From Burkholderiaceae bacterium (GTDB taxonomy: Bacteria; Pseudomonadota; Gammaproteobacteria; Burkholderiales; Burkholderiaceae_C): DNA of 35,518 nucleotides. This document shows positions 32,761 through 35,518 of this stretch, in pieces. The position numbers and the translations under genes are program-made. The notes beneath the pieces were generated by a model. It was not told the origin of the DNA, made no database searches, and saw nothing but the letters and a program-made list of their open reading frames with translations. The first letter of the stretch is position 1; every line of letters starts with the position of its first letter. The DNA lies in contig JAFALA010000051.1 of assembly GCA_019234815.1 (NCBI GenBank), positions 1 through 35,518 of the forward strand. The letters run 5' to 3'.

Positions 32761-33723
32761 ATGCTGTCCAAACGCAACCCTCAGCTGAACAAGCACGGTG
32801 AGCTGGTTCACCTGCTGTCCATCGAAGGCCTGCCGCAGGCCGTCATTCACCAGATCCTCGACACGGCGGGCACCTTCCTGTCCGTCAACGACCGCGAGGT
32901 CAAGAAAGTGCCGCTGCTGCGGGGAAAAAGCGTGTTCAACCTGTTCTTCGAGAACAGCACCCGCACCCGCACGACCTTCGAGATCGCGGCCAAGCGCCTG
33001 TCGGCCGACGTGATCAACCTTGACATCGTGCGCTCCAGCACCGCCAAGGGCGAAACCTTGCTGGACACGGTGGCCAATCTCTCGGCCATGCATGCCGACA
33101 TGTTCGTGGTGCGGCACAGCGAGTCCGGCGCGCCCTACCTGATCGCCCAGCATTGCGCGCCGCATGTGCATGTGGTGAATGCCGGCGACGGCCGCCATGC
33201 CCACCCCACGCAGGGGTTGCTCGACATGTACACGATCCGCCACTACAAGAAGGATTTCAGGCAGCTCACGGTGGCCATCGTCGGCGACATCGTGCACTCA
33301 CGCGTGGCGCGCTCCGACATCCACGCGCTGAGCATCCTGGGCGTGCCCGAGATCCGCGCCGTCGGCCCCAAGACCCTGGTGCCCGGCGACCTGAAGGAGA
33401 TGGGCGTGCGCGTCTGCAACGACATGGCCGAAGGCATACGCGATGCCGACGTGATCATCATGCTGCGCCTGCAGAACGAGCGCATGAGCGGCGCGATGCT
33501 GCCCAGTGCGGGCGAGTTCTTCAAGAATTTCGGCCTGACGCCCGAGAAGCTGGCGCTGGCCAAGCCCGACGCCATCGTGATGCACCCGGGCCCCATCAAC
33601 CGCGGCGTCGAGATCGCGTCCGATGTGGCCGACGGCGGGCAGAGCGTGATCCTGCCCCAGGTGACCTTCGGGATTGCGGTGCGCATGGCCGTGATGTCCA
33701 TCCTTGCCGGCAACGAAGCCTGA
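32761..33723 (+). CDS. pyrB: Aspartate carbamoyltransferase catalytic subunit
   Basis: This 320-residue enzyme transfers carbamoyl phosphate to aspartate, the first committed step of pyrimidine synthesis. Signature motifs are [12 protein letters not shown] (about 61-72, carbamoyl phosphate site), [11 protein letters not shown] (about 145), [11 protein letters not shown] and [11 protein letters not shown] (about 278). ATG 32761 follows GGATTGAG one base after the pyrR stop. With no pyrI nearby and a PyrX-type partner next door, it probably forms the class-A PyrB-PyrX dodecamer. Confidence 0.96.
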   Translation: MLSKRNPQLNKHGELVHLLSIEGLPQAVIHQILDTAGTFLSVNDREVKKVPLLRGKSVFNLFFENSTRTRTTFEIAAKRLSADVINLDIVRSSTAKGETLLDTVANLSAMHADMFVVRHSESGAPYLIAQHCAPHVHVVNAGDGRHAHPTQGLLDMYTIRHYKKDFRQLTVAIVGDIVHSRVARSDIHALSILGVPEIRAVGPKTLVPGDLKEMGVRVCNDMAEGIRDADVIIMLRLQNERMSGAMLPSAGEFFKNFGLTPEKLALAKPDAIVMHPGPINRGVEIASDVADGGQSVILPQVTFGIAVRMAVMSILAGNEA

Positions 33724-33741
33724 CCGAATTTGGAGCAGCAC

Positions 33742-35055
33742 ATGAAGATTTTGATCAAGAACGGCCGGCTGATCGATCCGGCGAGCGGCCTCGACCAGCT
33801 GGGCGACTTGAGCATCGCGGGCGGGCGCATCGTCGGGCTGGGCAAGGCGTCGGCCGATTTCTCGGCGGACCGGGTCATCGACGCCTCCGGCTTGACGGTG
33901 ATGCCCGGCCTGGTCGATCTGGCGGCGCGCCTGCGCGAACCCGGCCATGAGCACGAGGGCATGCTGGAGAGCGAGCTGAAGGCCGCGGCGGCCGGCGGCG
34001 TGACCAGCCTGGTGTGCCCGCCCGATACCGATCCCGCGCTGGACGAGCCCGGCCTGGTCGAAATGCTGAAGTTCCGGGCCCGCAAGCTCAGCCGCTGCCG
34101 CCTGTTCCCGCTGGGGGCGCTGACTCGCGGCCTGGATGGCGAAGCGTTGACCGAGATGGCCGAGCTGACCGAAGCCGGCTGCATCGGGTTTTCGCAGGCC
34201 GAGCGGCCCATCAGGAACACGCAGTTCCTGACGCGCGCGCTTCAATACGCCGCTACCTTCGACTATGCGGTGTGGCTGCACCCGCAAGATCCCTGGCTGT
34301 CCGGCGGCGTGGCCGCCAGCGGCGCCATGGCGACCCGGCTGGGCCTGGCGGGCGTGCCGGTCACGGCCGAGACGATCGCCCTGCACACGATTTTCGAACT
34401 GGTGCGCAGCACCGGTGCGCGCGTGCATCTGTGCCGCATTTCCAGCGCTGCGGGCGTGGCCCTGGTGCGCGCGGCCAAGGCCGAAGGCTTGAACGTCACG
34501 GCAGATGTCACTATCAACTCGTTGCACCTGACCGATGTCGACATCGGCTATTTCAACTCGGCCATGCGCCTGAGCCCGCCGCTGCGCCAGGGCCGCGATC
34601 GCGATGTGCTGCGCGCCGGCCTGGCCGACGGCACGCTGGACGCGCTGGTGAGCGACCACACCCCGGTGGGCGCGGACGAAAAGAATCTGCCGTTTGCCGA
34701 AGCCACGCCGGGCGGCACGGGGCTGGAGCTGTTGCTCAGCCTGGCGCTCAAATGGGCGCAGGACGATGGCGTGCCCTTGGCACGGGCCTTGTCCGTCGTG
34801 ACCAGCGAGCCGGTGCGCGTGCTGGGCGATGCCCTGGGTTCGCTGGCCGCCAGCGCGGGTCGCCTGATCGAGGGCGGCGTGGCCGACGTCTGCGTGTTCG
34901 ACCCGGCCTCGCACTGGGCGGTCCAGCCGGCGCGCCTGGTCAGCCAGGGCAAGCACACGCCGTTTGCGTTCGAGATCACCGGCTTCGAATTGCCCGCTAG
35001 CGTGCGCTACACCCTGGTGGCGGGCACGGTCGCGCACGAAGCGCAGGCGCTTTGA
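33742..35055 (+). CDS. pyrX: Non-catalytic dihydroorotase homologue (PyrX / PyrC')
   Basis: This 437-residue amidohydrolase-fold protein is related to type-I dihydroorotase but lacks the metal site. In the motif Pro-Gly-Leu-x-Asp-x-His-x-His-Leu-Arg-Glu-Pro-Gly the two histidines are Ala61 and Arg63. The Phe-Ser-Asp-Asp-Gly segment reads Phe-Ser-Gln-Ala-Glu, and His-x-Cys-His is His-Leu-Cys-Arg. Only Ser-Asp-His-Thr-Pro near residue 310 survives. This is the pattern of the pseudo-dihydroorotase that in Pseudomonas is needed structurally for PyrB assembly. An active dihydroorotase must be encoded elsewhere. ATG 33742 has GGAG nine bases upstream, 18 bases after pyrB. It is often annotated simply as dihydroorotase. 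Confidence 0.9.
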   Translation: MKILIKNGRLIDPASGLDQLGDLSIAGGRIVGLGKASADFSADRVIDASGLTVMPGLVDLAARLREPGHEHEGMLESELKAAAAGGVTSLVCPPDTDPALDEPGLVEMLKFRARKLSRCRLFPLGALTRGLDGEALTEMAELTEAGCIGFSQAERPIRNTQFLTRALQYAATFDYAVWLHPQDPWLSGGVAASGAMATRLGLAGVPVTAETIALHTIFELVRSTGARVHLCRISSAAGVALVRAAKAEGLNVTADVTINSLHLTDVDIGYFNSAMRLSPPLRQGRDRDVLRAGLADGTLDALVSDHTPVGADEKNLPFAEATPGGTGLELLLSLALKWAQDDGVPLARALSVVTSEPVRVLGDALGSLAASAGRLIEGGVADVCVFDPASHWAVQPARLVSQGKHTPFAFEITGFELPASVRYTLVAGTVAHEAQAL

Positions 35056-35065
35056 TATTCATCCG

Positions 35066-35518
35066 ATGAGAAGTCTCGTTGCCTTGTGGCGCCTGCTGCG
35101 CCTGGTCCTGCACGTGGTTTACGGCGTGATGACCGTCTGGCTGCGCTTTCCTCGCTTGACGGCGGCGCAGCGTGAAGACCGCATCGCGCAATGGTCGCGT
35201 CGCATGCTGGCGATCCTGGGCATTGCGATGGAAAGCCGCGGGGAGGTCCATCCGGCCCCCAAGCTGGTCGTCGCCAATCATGTGTCGTGGCTGGACATCG
35301 GCACCATCCACGCGGTGATGCCGCATGCGCGCTTCGTGTCCAAGGCCGATGTCCGGAACTGGCCGGTCGTCAGCATGCTGGTGGAAGGGGCTCGAACGCT
35401 GTACATCGAGCGCGCCAGCAAGCGCGACGCGCTGCGCGTCGTGCACCAGACCGCCGCGGCCCTGCAGGCCGGCGACAGCGTGGCCTTCTTTCCCGAAGGC
35501 ACGACCGGGCCGGGGCCG
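35066..35518 (+). CDS. plsC: 1-acyl-sn-glycerol-3-phosphate acyltransferase, 3' end cut
   Basis: The first 151 codons of a membrane-associated acyltransferase that makes phosphatidic acid from lysophosphatidic acid are visible; the gene runs off the right edge. After a hydrophobic N-terminus (about 5-28) come the PlsC motifs Asn-His-Val-Ser-Trp-Leu-Asp (about 71-77, the His-x4-Asp catalytic pair), Phe-Val-Ser-Lys-Ala-Asp (about 90), Tyr-Ile-Glu-Arg (about 113) and Phe-Phe-Pro-Glu-Gly-Thr-Thr (about 142-148). ATG 35066 is 10 bases after the PyrX stop, so it probably belongs to the same transcript. Confidence 0.93.
   Translation, partial: MRSLVALWRLLRLVLHVVYGVMTVWLRFPRLTAAQREDRIAQWSRRMLAILGIAMESRGEVHPAPKLVVANHVSWLDIGTIHAVMPHARFVSKADVRNWPVVSMLVEGARTLYIERASKRDALRVVHQTAAALQAGDSVAFFPEGTTGPGP

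Overview
The window is GC-rich chromosomal DNA of a Gram-negative betaproteobacterium, most likely order Burkholderiales (Alcaligenaceae or Comamonadaceae type). This is inferred from gene content: a rubredoxin gene directly before pilG-pilH-pilI-pilJ-chpA, the block yqgE-ruvX-pyrR-pyrB-pyrX-plsC, an Mpl ligase, and a full curli export set. No tRNA, rRNA, CRISPR array, insertion sequence or prophage gene was seen. The genus cannot be fixed from sequence reading alone.

Region 1 (1-6.7 kb) is a curli (functional amyloid) locus. On the minus strand csgE, csgF, csgG and a csgB-like curlin gene form one tight operon. Facing them on the plus strand are two nearly identical csgA-like curlin genes, made by a tandem duplication (597-bp units, 755-bp period). 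A fourth, degenerate curlin-like gene and a LuxR/EpsA-like regulator lie further left on the minus strand, where CsgD would be expected in enterics. Unusual points are a CsgG with a ~224-residue Ala/Pro-rich tail and altered pore-constriction residues, a 15-bp dyad kept at the same distance upstream of both csgA copies, and strong hairpins between genes.

Region 2 (6.7-13.1 kb, minus strand) holds housekeeping genes: mfd, serB, a DUF3297 protein and an exported DUF885 metallohydrolase, closely spaced and probably co-transcribed. Region 3 (13.2-15.9 kb, plus strand) has a VOC protein overlapping fumarylacetoacetase (aromatic amino acid catabolism), then a VapBC-type toxin-antitoxin pair with a perfect palindrome over its promoter.

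Region 4 (15.9-19.6 kb, minus strand) has mpl, hemL and a divergent ThiD-like kinase. Region 5 (19.8-31.2 kb, plus strand) has rubredoxin and the Chp/Pil chemosensory system that controls type IV pili: two response regulators, a CheW-like adaptor, a PilJ receptor and a 2071-residue ChpA hybrid kinase. No methyltransferase or methylesterase gene follows. A GAF-like/GGDEF diguanylate cyclase with an intact inhibitory site comes next. Region 6 (31.2-35.5 kb, plus strand) runs yqgE, ruvX, pyrR, pyrB, a catalytically dead dihydroorotase homologue (PyrX type) and plsC, which is cut by the window edge.

The window therefore places two surface-behaviour systems, curli and type IV pilus chemosensing with a c-di-GMP synthase, about 20 kb apart, separated by housekeeping and catabolic genes. 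Any functional link between them is inference.
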